Assembly (NCBI GenBank): GCA_019114885.1
Contig: DXEQ01000252.1
Coordinates: 1-7,896, forward strand
Direction of reading: 5' to 3'
Source: Candidatus Anaerobutyricum stercoripullorum
GTDB taxonomy: Bacteria; Bacillota; Clostridia; Lachnospirales; Lachnospiraceae
Length of the DNA: 7,896 nt
This document shows, piece by piece, positions 1 to 6,147 of the stretch; the stretch's first letter is position 1; every line of letters starts with the position of its first letter. The notes under the pieces were generated by a model. It worked only from the letters and a program-made list of their open reading frames with translations, was not told the DNA's origin and made no database searches. A program made the translations under genes and the position numbers.

Positions 1-20
1 AAAGCAATTTTTTCTGCCAT
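1..20 (-). CDS. Start of a probable mannose-family PTS EIID component (5' fragment, runs off the window)
   Basis: Only the first six codons and part of a seventh are visible, reading Met-Ala-Glu-Lys-Ile-Ala on the minus strand. A good Shine-Dalgarno GGGAGGT lies at 27-33, six bases before the ATG. The gene begins about 20 bases after the end of the mannose-type EIIC gene. In this PTS family EIIC is almost always followed by EIID, the second membrane subunit of the sugar channel, so EIID is the expected product. The identity rests on position alone; the sequence seen is too short to prove it. Confidence 0.6.
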
Positions 21-39
21 TTCTATACCTCCCTTACCA

Positions 40-840
40 TCAATAATCATTCAGGATATCATCAAGCGGGTCGCCAACGTTTCCGCCGCCGCCATTTCCT
101 GATCCGCCGCTCTCTGATAACTTGATGTAGATGAATGCCAGAGACAGAGCGATGGCTCCAAGGGCAATCAGTGTCAGGTCGGAAATTGCTGCCAGACAGA
201 AACCAATTGCGAAGAAAGGCCATACCTCTTTTGTTGCCATCATGTTGATGACCATTGCGTAACCAACTGCCACGACCATACCACCGCCGATGGACATACC
301 GTCTGTCAGCCATGCAGGCATGGACTCCAGGAATCCCTGTACGGTCTCAGCCGGGATGACAAGAAGAGCTGCCGCCGGGATAGCGACACGCAGTCCCTGC
401 ATAACAAGGGCGATACCCTGCCAGAGCTCTACGCCTCTGAAGTTCGCTTTCTCAGCAGCTGCGTCCATACGGTGTACGCATGCCACGGAAAGAGTACGAA
501 CGATCATGGTCAGGAACAGACCGGCCACAGCCAGCGGGATTGCCACGGCGATGGCGGTGCTTACGCCTTCTGTACCCTGTCCGCCCAGTACAAGGATGAT
601 GGCGGATGCAACGGATGCAAGCGCTGCGTCCGGCGCGATGGCAGCGCCGATATTTGCCCAGCCGAGGGCGATCATCTGGAGCGTTCCGCCTAAGATCACG
701 CCGGCTTCCAGATTACCAGTTACCAATCCGATCAATGTACAGGCTACCAGCGGCTGATGAAACTGGAATTCATCAATAACGCTGCCGATACCGGCAAGAA
801 AGGCAACTATCACAACTAAAACCATTGAAATAATTGACAT
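40..840 (-). CDS. manY: PTS mannose/fructose/sorbose-family EIIC membrane subunit (ManY-like)
   Basis: This 266-residue membrane protein should form, with EIID, the sugar-translocating channel of a mannose-family PTS. It is almost wholly hydrophobic helices. Residues about 20-75 carry the family hallmark beginning GSVIDEFQFHQPLVACTLIG and continuing through LGGTLQMIALGWANIGAA and APDAALASVASA, which match ManY/EIIC-Man closely. The length is usual for the family. The C-terminus is a glycine-rich tail (about residues 242-257) followed by an acidic end, DPLDDILNDY, as seen in many Gram-positive homologues. An AGGAGG-type ribosome site precedes the ATG by seven bases. It follows EIIAB by 27 bases and precedes the presumed EIID gene, so the three should be co-transcribed. 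Substrate specificity (mannose, glucose, fructose or another hexose) cannot be read from the sequence. Confidence 0.93.
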   Translation of the reverse strand: MSIISMVLVVIVAFLAGIGSVIDEFQFHQPLVACTLIGLVTGNLEAGVILGGTLQMIALGWANIGAAIAPDAALASVASAIILVLGGQGTEGVSTAIAVAIPLAVAGLFLTMIVRTLSVACVHRMDAAAEKANFRGVELWQGIALVMQGLRVAIPAAALLVIPAETVQGFLESMPAWLTDGMSIGGGMVVAVGYAMVINMMATKEVWPFFAIGFCLAAISDLTLIALGAIALSLAFIYIKLSESGGSGNGGGGNVGDPLDDILNDY

Positions 841-867
841 GATTATTCCTCCTATACTATTCTTCTC

Positions 868-1863
868 TTAGTTCAGACCAAGCTCTGCTTTTGCTTTTTC
901 GATGATCGCGTCCATATTATCCTTGGAATCGCTCGGAACCTTACGTACATCGAAGCTGATGCCCATCTTCTTGAGCTCTTCAAATGTCTCTACGTCCTCT
1001 TTACCAAGAGATAATACCTTGCTCACGGCCACCTTGCCGACAGAGTGTGCCATGGAACCGATGTTCAATTCCTTGATCTCAACGCCACCCTTGATGGCTT
1101 CCAGCGCATCCTGCGGTGTCTCAAAAAGAAGCAGTGCTCTGGTATTGCCGAAGCGGGTGTCATGAGCCACCTGGATCATCTTGCTGATCGGCACCACGTT
1201 GGCCTTTACTCCAGGAGGCGCCGCCTCTGTGATCATGCTCTTACGCAGATTGTCGTGAGCCACACCGTCGGATACAACGATGATCCGGTTCGGTCCGGTC
1301 GTCTTTGTCCAGGCGGTTGCCACCTGTCCGTGAAGCAGACGGGAGTCGATACGTGCCAGCACGTATTTGATCTTACCGTCTCCCACAACGGTTCCCTCCG
1401 GCAGAGCGCCTGTCGGCTGTCCGTCGGATACGGCTGCTGCCGCTTTCTTTTCTTCCTCCGGCTCCAGAGATTCCGGATAGATCCGGACGCCCTCTTTCGC
1501 GCTGCCGGAAATCTGAACGGCAAGCTCATGCGCCGTGTCCATCATCATACGGGAAGCGTATGCGTCGATGAGCATCGGCAGGTTGAGGCCGGCAACGATC
1601 GCCCATGTGTCCTCGTGTCCGGAAATCAATCCGTTGGACTGGTTAAATGGCGTGCCGCCCCATAAGTCGACAAGAATCAGTACCTGATCCGGGTCTTCAA
1701 AGGAAGCAACGGCTTCTTCCATCTTCCTTCTCACATCATCCGGACCTTCGTTCGGCTGCAGTGTCACAGCTGCCACATTCGGCTGTTCACCGAAAATCAT
1801 GGATGCTGACTGCAGGATACCCGTAGCAAAATCGCCATGGGTCGCAAGAATAATTCCTACCAT
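868..1863 (-). CDS. manX: PTS mannose-family EIIAB fusion protein (ManX-like)
   Basis: This cytoplasmic phosphocarrier of 331 residues passes phosphate from HPr to the incoming sugar. The N-terminal EIIA-Man domain (about 1-130) starts VGIILATHGDFATG, with H9 as the expected phosphorylated histidine and the conserved acidic motif DLWGGTPFN at 66-74. A hinge rich in Glu, Ala and Pro (about 131-162) joins it to the EIIB-Man domain (about 163-331). There, the motif ARIDSRLLHGQVATAW places the second phosphoacceptor at H178. Both active-site histidines are intact. The length fits the fused EIIAB found in E. coli and many Firmicutes. The start is fixed by the conserved beta strand that begins immediately after the Met; an AAAGGA element lies a little farther upstream than usual, so the ribosome site is only fair. 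It sits between the regulator gene (71-base gap) and EIIC (27-base gap). Confidence 0.94.
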   Translation of the reverse strand: MVGIILATHGDFATGILQSASMIFGEQPNVAAVTLQPNEGPDDVRRKMEEAVASFEDPDQVLILVDLWGGTPFNQSNGLISGHEDTWAIVAGLNLPMLIDAYASRMMMDTAHELAVQISGSAKEGVRIYPESLEPEEEKKAAAAVSDGQPTGALPEGTVVGDGKIKYVLARIDSRLLHGQVATAWTKTTGPNRIIVVSDGVAHDNLRKSMITEAAPPGVKANVVPISKMIQVAHDTRFGNTRALLLFETPQDALEAIKGGVEIKELNIGSMAHSVGKVAVSKVLSLGKEDVETFEELKKMGISFDVRKVPSDSKDNMDAIIEKAKAELGLN

Positions 1864-1905
1864 TTGTTAATCACATCCTTTCTCTCCTGTTAGAAATCAT
1901 TCCAC

Positions 1906-1928
1906 CAGACGGGATTGCTCCCTGTCTG
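1906..1928 (-). other. Stem-loop in the gap between the regulator and EIIAB genes
   Basis: The arms CAGACGGG (1906-1913) and CCCTGTCTG (1920-1928) are complementary with one bulged base and a six-base loop. The hairpin begins a few bases after the regulator stop codon. No T-run follows in the direction of transcription, so it is a poor intrinsic terminator. It may instead act as an mRNA processing or stability element that sets different transcript levels for the regulator and the downstream permease. The structure is seen in the sequence; the role is inferred. Confidence 0.4.
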
Positions 1929-1934
1929 ATATAT

Positions 1935-3857
1935 CTATCTCAAAATTTGAAAAATTTGAAACAGTCTCTGTCTGAATACTTCATCCGGCAGATCGTTGTC
2001 TGCCTGAAGTCTGCGGATCTTCTCCTCCACGTCCGGGTTGGCCAGCACCCGGTAAAACGTATTGAACGCCATGGGCTGATTCTTTAAGACATCAGCGGAT
2101 ACTGCGAACAAAAAGGCACAGTATACTTTCGCGCCATCCCAGTTCACAGGATTCTTCATCCTGCCGATCACAAGCCTGGTGGATTCCACCATGGCCGGAT
2201 TCCCGTGAGGCATGGCGATGTAACACATGCTGGTGGAGGAAATCTTTTCTCTTTCCAGCACCGTGGACAGATACCCTTCTTCCACATACTCTTCTTCTGT
2301 CAGCGGACAGACCATGGTCTCGATGGCCCCGGCCGCCGTCTCGTCCTCCACCGGAACGATGATGGCTTCCAGAATGTTCATCTTCAGAAGACGGGTCACC
2401 TGAATCTCGCGGATACACTCACTGATCTTCTTCATCTCCCTCTCCGGCAACGCCATGGAGACGTATACCACCGGAAGATCGCAGCTGACAAGCCTCTCCG
2501 TGGTCACGATGCAGTCACAGTCCGGTTCCGGAATCTGCATGAACTCCTGCAGAGAATACATGCCCACCACTCTGGCGTCCGGAATCTTCCGCTCGATCTT
2601 CGACCGGATGAGCCGTGCCGCCGCCGCGCCAAAATGACAGATGATCACAATCCGCGTCTTCTCTTCTCTGTCCTTGATCCTCTCTATGGCCGCCTGAAAA
2701 TGGATGGCAAGATAGATGAGATCGTCGTCTTTCATGGTCAGGTTATACATATCGGAAATGTAATCCGCGGCGATGGCCGCCATCTCAAATCCGAAAGGAT
2801 ACTGCCGCTTCATGGAAGTGACCATGTAAAAATCCGACTCCACTTCCAGCCGGTCTCCCCGCAGCACGGAAGTGTAAATGTGTCCGGACAGCCCTTCAAT
2901 CAGATCTTCATCCTGACTCAAATCCACCCGCAGTCTCTCATAGATTCCCTGCAGAATCTCCCGCACCGGACAGTACATTTTCTCAAGAATCTGTTCCTGC
3001 GCCACGATCTTCTGCTTCCGAAGAGACAGAAGCAAAAAGTAAAGATACCGGATCTCTTCCCTGGTATCGGGCAGTCTCAGCTGCATACACAGCTGCCTGA
3101 GCCATTCTTCCAGACCTTCAAAATCAAAGTCCTCCAGGAACCTCTCGTCCACCTTCCCCGGCTTCTCCGGATTCCCGCTGTCTCTCTGTCGTGCCAGAAA
3201 GAGCACGTACAAAAAGAGCTGCTGCATGGACTCGTCCGTAAATCGGAACCACTGCATCTGCCGGAACAGGCGAAGAGCCTCTTTTGCCCTTCCCATCTGA
3301 TCCTCCGTAAAGTAATCAAGGATCGGAAAATGCAGTTCGTGGAACTGCCTGAGCGCCGCCTCGTAATCCTCCCCGAATAAATACGGGAAGAGAATCCGCA
3401 CAAACAGCGCCCGCCTCTTATCCTGTGATCCCGCATAGCGGATACCGTAATGTCTCTGGGACTGGATGTCGTCCGGATACTTCTTCATGATGGCGGATAA
3501 CTGCTTCTCCGCGTAGGACTTGCTGACCAGAAGCTGATCGGCGATATCCTGAATGATCAGAAAATCATCATGCAGCGTGAGCAGCAAAAGAAAACGCCGT
3601 TCAAACTCCATCTCAAAACGGGGGATACTCATGTTCATCACATCGATGAACTTCTCATGGCCCTGTATGCGCACCCGGCTTCCGGAAAGGAACTGAATGC
3701 TGACGCCGTATTCTTCCATGGCCTCCGCCAGACTTTTGAGCTGATTGCGGAGCGTCTTCACAGACACCTCGAGGAATTCTGACATGGCGGAAAGATCCAC
3801 CTCATCATAATCCTTCAGATATCCGATCATCTCCATATCCCGCTTTGTAAATCTCAT
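1935..3857 (-). CDS. PRD-containing transcriptional regulator with EIIB- and EIIA-like domains (LicR/ManR/MtlR class)
   Basis: This 640-residue protein has the layout of PTS-controlled transcription activators. An N-terminal helix-turn-helix (about 5-65) and a second HTH (about 85-140) should bind DNA. PRD1 (about 165-285) lacks its usual histidines: V218 and F274 fill the expected positions. PRD2 (about 290-398) keeps H326 in GLSGHIYTSVLR and H386 in YLAIHFQAAIER. An EIIB-like domain follows (about 400-490) with C407 in VIICHFG, and the protein ends in a fructose-type EIIA-like domain (about 495-640) with H551 in IAMPHGNP. The HTH pair and C-terminal PTS domains argue for a DNA-binding activator, not a BglG-type RNA antiterminator, although databases often label it as the latter. 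It probably reads phosphorylation by HPr and by neighbouring EII proteins to control one or both flanking permeases. AGGTGAT eight bases before the ATG supports the start. Confidence 0.9.
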   Translation of the reverse strand: MRFTKRDMEMIGYLKDYDEVDLSAMSEFLEVSVKTLRNQLKSLAEAMEEYGVSIQFLSGSRVRIQGHEKFIDVMNMSIPRFEMEFERRFLLLLTLHDDFLIIQDIADQLLVSKSYAEKQLSAIMKKYPDDIQSQRHYGIRYAGSQDKRRALFVRILFPYLFGEDYEAALRQFHELHFPILDYFTEDQMGRAKEALRLFRQMQWFRFTDESMQQLFLYVLFLARQRDSGNPEKPGKVDERFLEDFDFEGLEEWLRQLCMQLRLPDTREEIRYLYFLLLSLRKQKIVAQEQILEKMYCPVREILQGIYERLRVDLSQDEDLIEGLSGHIYTSVLRGDRLEVESDFYMVTSMKRQYPFGFEMAAIAADYISDMYNLTMKDDDLIYLAIHFQAAIERIKDREEKTRIVIICHFGAAAARLIRSKIERKIPDARVVGMYSLQEFMQIPEPDCDCIVTTERLVSCDLPVVYVSMALPEREMKKISECIREIQVTRLLKMNILEAIIVPVEDETAAGAIETMVCPLTEEEYVEEGYLSTVLEREKISSTSMCYIAMPHGNPAMVESTRLVIGRMKNPVNWDGAKVYCAFLFAVSADVLKNQPMAFNTFYRVLANPDVEEKIRRLQADNDLPDEVFRQRLFQIFQILR

Positions 3858-3865
3858 GACTTCTC

Positions 3866-3872
3866 ATCACCT
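3866..3872 (-). promoter_or_regulatory. Ribosome binding site of the PRD regulator
   Basis: AGGTGAT on the minus strand lies eight bases before the ATG at 3857. It fixes the start of the regulator, whose first residues lead straight into the helix-turn-helix. Confidence 0.65.
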
Positions 3873-3911
3873 CTCCAATCTACCAGAAAAAATGTAAATT
3901 TAAAACGCATT

Positions 3912-3925
3912 GTTTGTTCACAAAC
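3912..3925. promoter_or_regulatory. Perfect 14-base dyad upstream of the regulator gene, possible operator
   Basis: GTTTGTTCACAAAC is a perfect inverted repeat of six-base arms around a two-base centre. It lies about 55 bases before the regulator ATG in an AT-rich 111-base gap that follows EIIBC. Such a dyad is the type of site a homodimeric HTH protein binds, and autoregulation by the regulator is one reading. A convincing -35/-10 pair was not found beside it, so a separate promoter here remains unproven. Confidence 0.4.
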
Positions 3926-3968
3926 TGACAAAAACATGTGCTTAACTTACAAAATAATTTCATACTCA

Positions 3969-5387
3969 TTACATTTTCTTTCTCCTTTTGAGAAAAAGAA
4001 CCAGCGCCGTGGACACTGCCGTCCCTGCCAGAATGCACAGAAAATACAGCAGCAGATGGTTGGTCGCCCCGATGAGCCCGACGATCGGGCCGCCGTGCGG
4101 AGCCACAGATGCGACTCCCAGAAGGGCCGCCGCCGCTCCCGACACGGCAGACCCGACCACAATGGATGGAATCACATGTCCCGGATCGGAGGTGGCGAAA
4201 GGAATCGCACCTTCACTGATACCCAGTATACCCATTAATATGGTGTAGATACCGGCGTTGCGCTCTTCATCAGAGAAATACCGGCCGCCCAGCAGCGCGG
4301 CCGCACCCATGGACAGCGGTGCCACGCCGATGGCTGCCGACGCGATGCCCATGATCTGACTGTTGCCCTCGGCAATGGAAGCCACGCCGAAGAAAAAGGC
4401 CACTTTGTTAATGGGACCGCCCATATCCACGCCGATCATGGCTCCCAGCACCACGCCCAGCAGGATAGCCGTGGACGAACTGCCCGACAGATACACCAGA
4501 AGGGCGTTCAGGCTGTGCATCAGAAAAGTGATCGGTCGTCCCAGCACCAGAATGAACAGAATCGACACGACCGCCACGCCCAGCAGCGGAATGATGAAGA
4601 TCGGCATCATGGGCTTTAAGGCCTTCGGCGTCTTCCAGTGATTCATCCAGCGCACCAGATATCCCACCACATATCCCACCACGATACATCCGAGAAAGCC
4701 GGTTCCCTCGCCGGTCCCAAGTATCTCTCCATCCGTGGCTATCATGGCTCCGATCATGGCCGGCGCCAGCGACGCCCGTCCGGCAATGGACTGGGCGATA
4801 AATCCCGCCAGAATCGGATACATCAGGCCAAAGGCAAGGTTGCCAATCTCATGCATCTTGTTCCAGAAGGCGGAGACAATGACCATCTCCCCTGAACTGA
4901 CCCGCCCGGCAAAGGCCTGGGAAAAAGCGATGAGCAGACCGCCCACCACCACGAAGGGAATCATGTAGGATGCACCGTTCATCAGCTGATGCAACAGGGC
5001 ATCCGACTGTTCTTTATTCTTCCTCCTGTACATGGGCAGTACATTTTCTTCTTCCTGCTGCGGCTGCCGCTCCATCTCCACAACCGCTTTTTCTGTCATG
5101 TCACGAAACACCTGCTCCGTATCCCGCAGCACCGGTTTGATCGGTGTGCGGTAGATCTTCTTTCCGGCAAAACGCTCCAGACCGTCCACGACAATATCCG
5201 CCGCGATGATCACATAATCTGCTTCCCGGATCTGTTCTTCCGTCAGCTCGTTCTCCGTTCCCTGAGAGCCCTGGGTCTCCACATACATCTCATAGCCCAG
5301 CTTCTTTCCGGTCAGTTCCAGCCGCTCCGCCGCCATGTACGTGTGGGCAATACCGGTGGGGCACTTTGTAACACCTGCGACCTTCAT
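3969..5387 (-). CDS. PTS fructose-family EIIBC permease
   Basis: This 472-residue membrane protein imports and phosphorylates a sugar, probably fructose, mannose or a related compound. The N-terminal fructose-type EIIB domain (about 1-95) starts KVAGVTKCPTGIAHTYMAAE, with C9 as the phosphocysteine. After a charged linker (about 100-130) comes the EIIC domain (about 131-472), with the family motifs GVDMGGPINKVAFFFG (319-334), GISEGAIPFATSDPGH (389-404) and VAPHGGPIVG (428-437). No EIIA is fused; the separate EIIA gene upstream should supply it. The ATG at 5387 is chosen because GGGGAGGGAG stands six bases before it and because the EIIB domain begins at that Met. The frame remains open upstream to a TTG at 5498, which would add 37 charged, repetitive residues with no family match. 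No 1-phosphofructokinase gene is adjacent, unlike classical fru operons. Confidence 0.93.
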   Translation of the reverse strand: MKVAGVTKCPTGIAHTYMAAERLELTGKKLGYEMYVETQGSQGTENELTEEQIREADYVIIAADIVVDGLERFAGKKIYRTPIKPVLRDTEQVFRDMTEKAVVEMERQPQQEEENVLPMYRRKNKEQSDALLHQLMNGASYMIPFVVVGGLLIAFSQAFAGRVSSGEMVIVSAFWNKMHEIGNLAFGLMYPILAGFIAQSIAGRASLAPAMIGAMIATDGEILGTGEGTGFLGCIVVGYVVGYLVRWMNHWKTPKALKPMMPIFIIPLLGVAVVSILFILVLGRPITFLMHSLNALLVYLSGSSSTAILLGVVLGAMIGVDMGGPINKVAFFFGVASIAEGNSQIMGIASAAIGVAPLSMGAAALLGGRYFSDEERNAGIYTILMGILGISEGAIPFATSDPGHVIPSIVVGSAVSGAAAALLGVASVAPHGGPIVGLIGATNHLLLYFLCILAGTAVSTALVLFLKRRKKM

Positions 5388-5393
5388 CCTCTT

Positions 5394-5403
5394 CTCCCTC
5401 CCC
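5394..5403 (-). promoter_or_regulatory. Ribosome binding site that decides the EIIBC start
   Basis: GGGGAGGGAG on the minus strand stands six bases before the ATG at 5387, where the conserved EIIB domain begins. The alternative TTG start at 5498 lies inside a DNA repeat and has no comparable site. Confidence 0.7.
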
Positions 5404-5421
5404 GTCTCTTCTCTTCTTTGT

Positions 5422-5436
5422 TGATCTCTCAGATCA
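5422..5436. other. Perfect inverted repeat in the EIIBC leader
   Basis: TGATCT and AGATCA flank a three-base centre. The element lies 35 to 49 bases before the EIIBC ATG in a strongly purine-rich leader. In RNA it would form a short six-pair hairpin just upstream of the ribosome site; in DNA it could be a binding site. No function can be assigned. Confidence 0.3.
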
Positions 5437-5457
5437 GAATCTTCCTTCTCTCTTTTG

Positions 5458-5536
5458 TATTCCTTCAGACTTTCACTTATAATTCTGTATTTTCTCAAAC
5501 TTATACTTATAATTCTGTATTTCCTCAGACTTTCAC
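5458..5536. repeat. Tandem 30-base direct repeat, about 2.6 copies
   Basis: Units run 5458-5487, 5488-5517 and a partial third 5518-5536. Units 1 and 2 share the last 13 bases exactly (starting at the shared CTTATAATTCTG block) and differ at several positions in the first half. Units 1 and 3 share CAGACTTTCAC. The third unit includes the last codons and stop of the EIIA gene, so the repeat appears to have grown from the end of that gene. The 30-base period is ten codons. There are no spacers, so it is not a CRISPR array. Confidence 0.85.
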
Positions 5537-5992
5537 CGGAGGTAATTCCCGCAGCATATAGTAATAAAGCTGTGTCTTATCTGTACACGCCCTCAGTCTT
5601 CTGACAAAATTCTCATCCATCAGCTTTCTGGCCAGCATGGCAAGTATCGGAAGATGGATGTCCCGCTCTGCCTCTCCCGGTGTTACGGCCACCACAGCCA
5701 GATCCACCGGTTTCCCGTCAATGGCATCCCACTCCACCGGCCGGTCAAATCGTGCCAGCGCAAACAGCGGTTCCGCCAGCCCGTTGATCCTCGCATGGGG
5801 GATGGCGATCCCTCCGCCAAATCCCGTGGAATAGAGCGCCTCCCTCTCACGAAATGCCGCGATCAGCTTCAGTTCATATGCCATGTCATCCTTTGCGCAC
5901 AGATGACTGATCGCGCGAAGCGCCTCCCTTTTCTGTCCTGAGCAGACCTGTACATTGTCAAATATCATATCCCGTCTCACTATCGTATCCAC
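5525..5992 (-). CDS. Stand-alone PTS fructose-type EIIA (PTS-EIIA type 2)
   Basis: This 155-residue cytoplasmic phosphocarrier takes phosphate from HPr and passes it to an EIIB domain, most simply that of the fructose-type EIIBC encoded next. The whole protein is one EIIA-Fru/Mtl fold. The motif STGFGGGIAIPHARING places the phosphoacceptor at H66, and the DLAVVAVTPGEAERDIHLPILAML segment (about 97-120) fits the family's second half. The start is a GTG at 5992, chosen because AGGAGG lies ten bases upstream; an ATG eight codons further in has no ribosome site. It is the first gene of the PTS run, 210 bases after azlD and behind a terminator, so it should be the operon's first gene. It could also phosphorylate the EIIB-like or PRD domains of the regulator encoded downstream. 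Its end lies within a tandem repeat. Confidence 0.92.
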   Translation of the reverse strand: MDTIVRRDMIFDNVQVCSGQKREALRAISHLCAKDDMAYELKLIAAFREREALYSTGFGGGIAIPHARINGLAEPLFALARFDRPVEWDAIDGKPVDLAVVAVTPGEAERDIHLPILAMLARKLMDENFVRRLRACTDKTQLYYYMLRELPPVKV

Positions 5993-6000
5993 AGTCTGTT

Positions 6001-6010
6001 CCCCTCCTTT
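6001..6010 (-). promoter_or_regulatory. Ribosome binding site that supports a GTG start for EIIA
   Basis: AAAGGAGGGG on the minus strand is the strongest Shine-Dalgarno match in this region and lies eight bases before the GTG at 5992. It favours the GTG over the internal ATG eight codons later. Confidence 0.7.
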
Positions 6011-6021
6011 TCACGCTTCTT

Positions 6022-6057
6022 ATTGTTCTTACTTTATCAGATTATCCGTCAAAGTAA
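6022..6057 (-). promoter_or_regulatory. Candidate promoter with an inverted repeat ahead of the PTS genes
   Basis: On the minus strand TTGACG (6052-6047) resembles a -35 box. The possible -10 boxes are imperfect: AACAAT (6027-6022) at a long 19-base spacing. An exact inverted repeat, TTACTTT (6029-6035) and AAAGTAA (6051-6057) with a 15-base interval, covers the same stretch. A promoter is expected between the azlD terminator and the EIIA gene, but the non-standard spacing means this exact placement is tentative; an activator-dependent promoter would fit a weak core. Confidence 0.3.
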
Positions 6058-6075
6058 AACCTCTGTTTTCTCCCT

Positions 6076-6088
6076 TTTGCGGCGCAAA
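6076..6088. promoter_or_regulatory. 13-base palindrome upstream of the PTS promoter region, possible activator site
   Basis: TTTGCGGCGCAAA has perfect six-base arms around a central G. It ends 23 bases upstream of the TTGACG candidate -35 box, a position suited to an activator. A second copy matching 11 of 13 bases is at 6148-6160. Binding by the PRD regulator is inferred only from location. Confidence 0.4.
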
Positions 6089-6147
6089 TGTACGTGTTTC
6101 TTTCACGGCATTTTCTGCAAAGGGTCCCCGCATTCAGGCTCTCTTTC

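Noticed and set aside
70..115. Glycine-rich tail of the EIIC protein as an unusual extension
   Set aside because: Similar glycine-rich tails ending in an acidic DPxxDIxxDY-type sequence occur in other Gram-positive EIIC-Man proteins, so it is not novel.
1045..1665. A 206-codon plus-strand open frame opposite the EIIAB gene
   Set aside because: It is antisense to a protein with both catalytic histidines intact and shows no recognisable domain.
1920..1960. Promoter for the mannose-type genes, suggested by a TATATC element after the regulator stop
   Set aside because: No credible -35 element lies 15 to 19 bases upstream; the region is simply AT-rich.
2205..3380. A 391-codon open frame on the plus strand opposite the regulator gene
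   Set aside because: It lies wholly antisense to a well-supported 640-residue gene, its translation is rich in His, Arg and Leu with no family motif, and it arises from codon bias on the other strand.
3895..3955. Catabolite-responsive (cre) element, searched for because PTS operons are often CcpA-controlled
   Set aside because: The nearest stretch, TGTAAGTTAAGCAC on the minus strand, lacks the central CG that defines a cre site.
5458..5536. CRISPR-like array
   Set aside because: The 30-base units are directly adjacent with no unique spacers, there are fewer than three full copies, and no cas genes are nearby.
4989..5561. A 190-codon plus-strand open frame opposite EIIBC and its leader
   Set aside because: Its translation is low in complexity at the end because it reads through the tandem repeat, and the opposite strand encodes the real genes.
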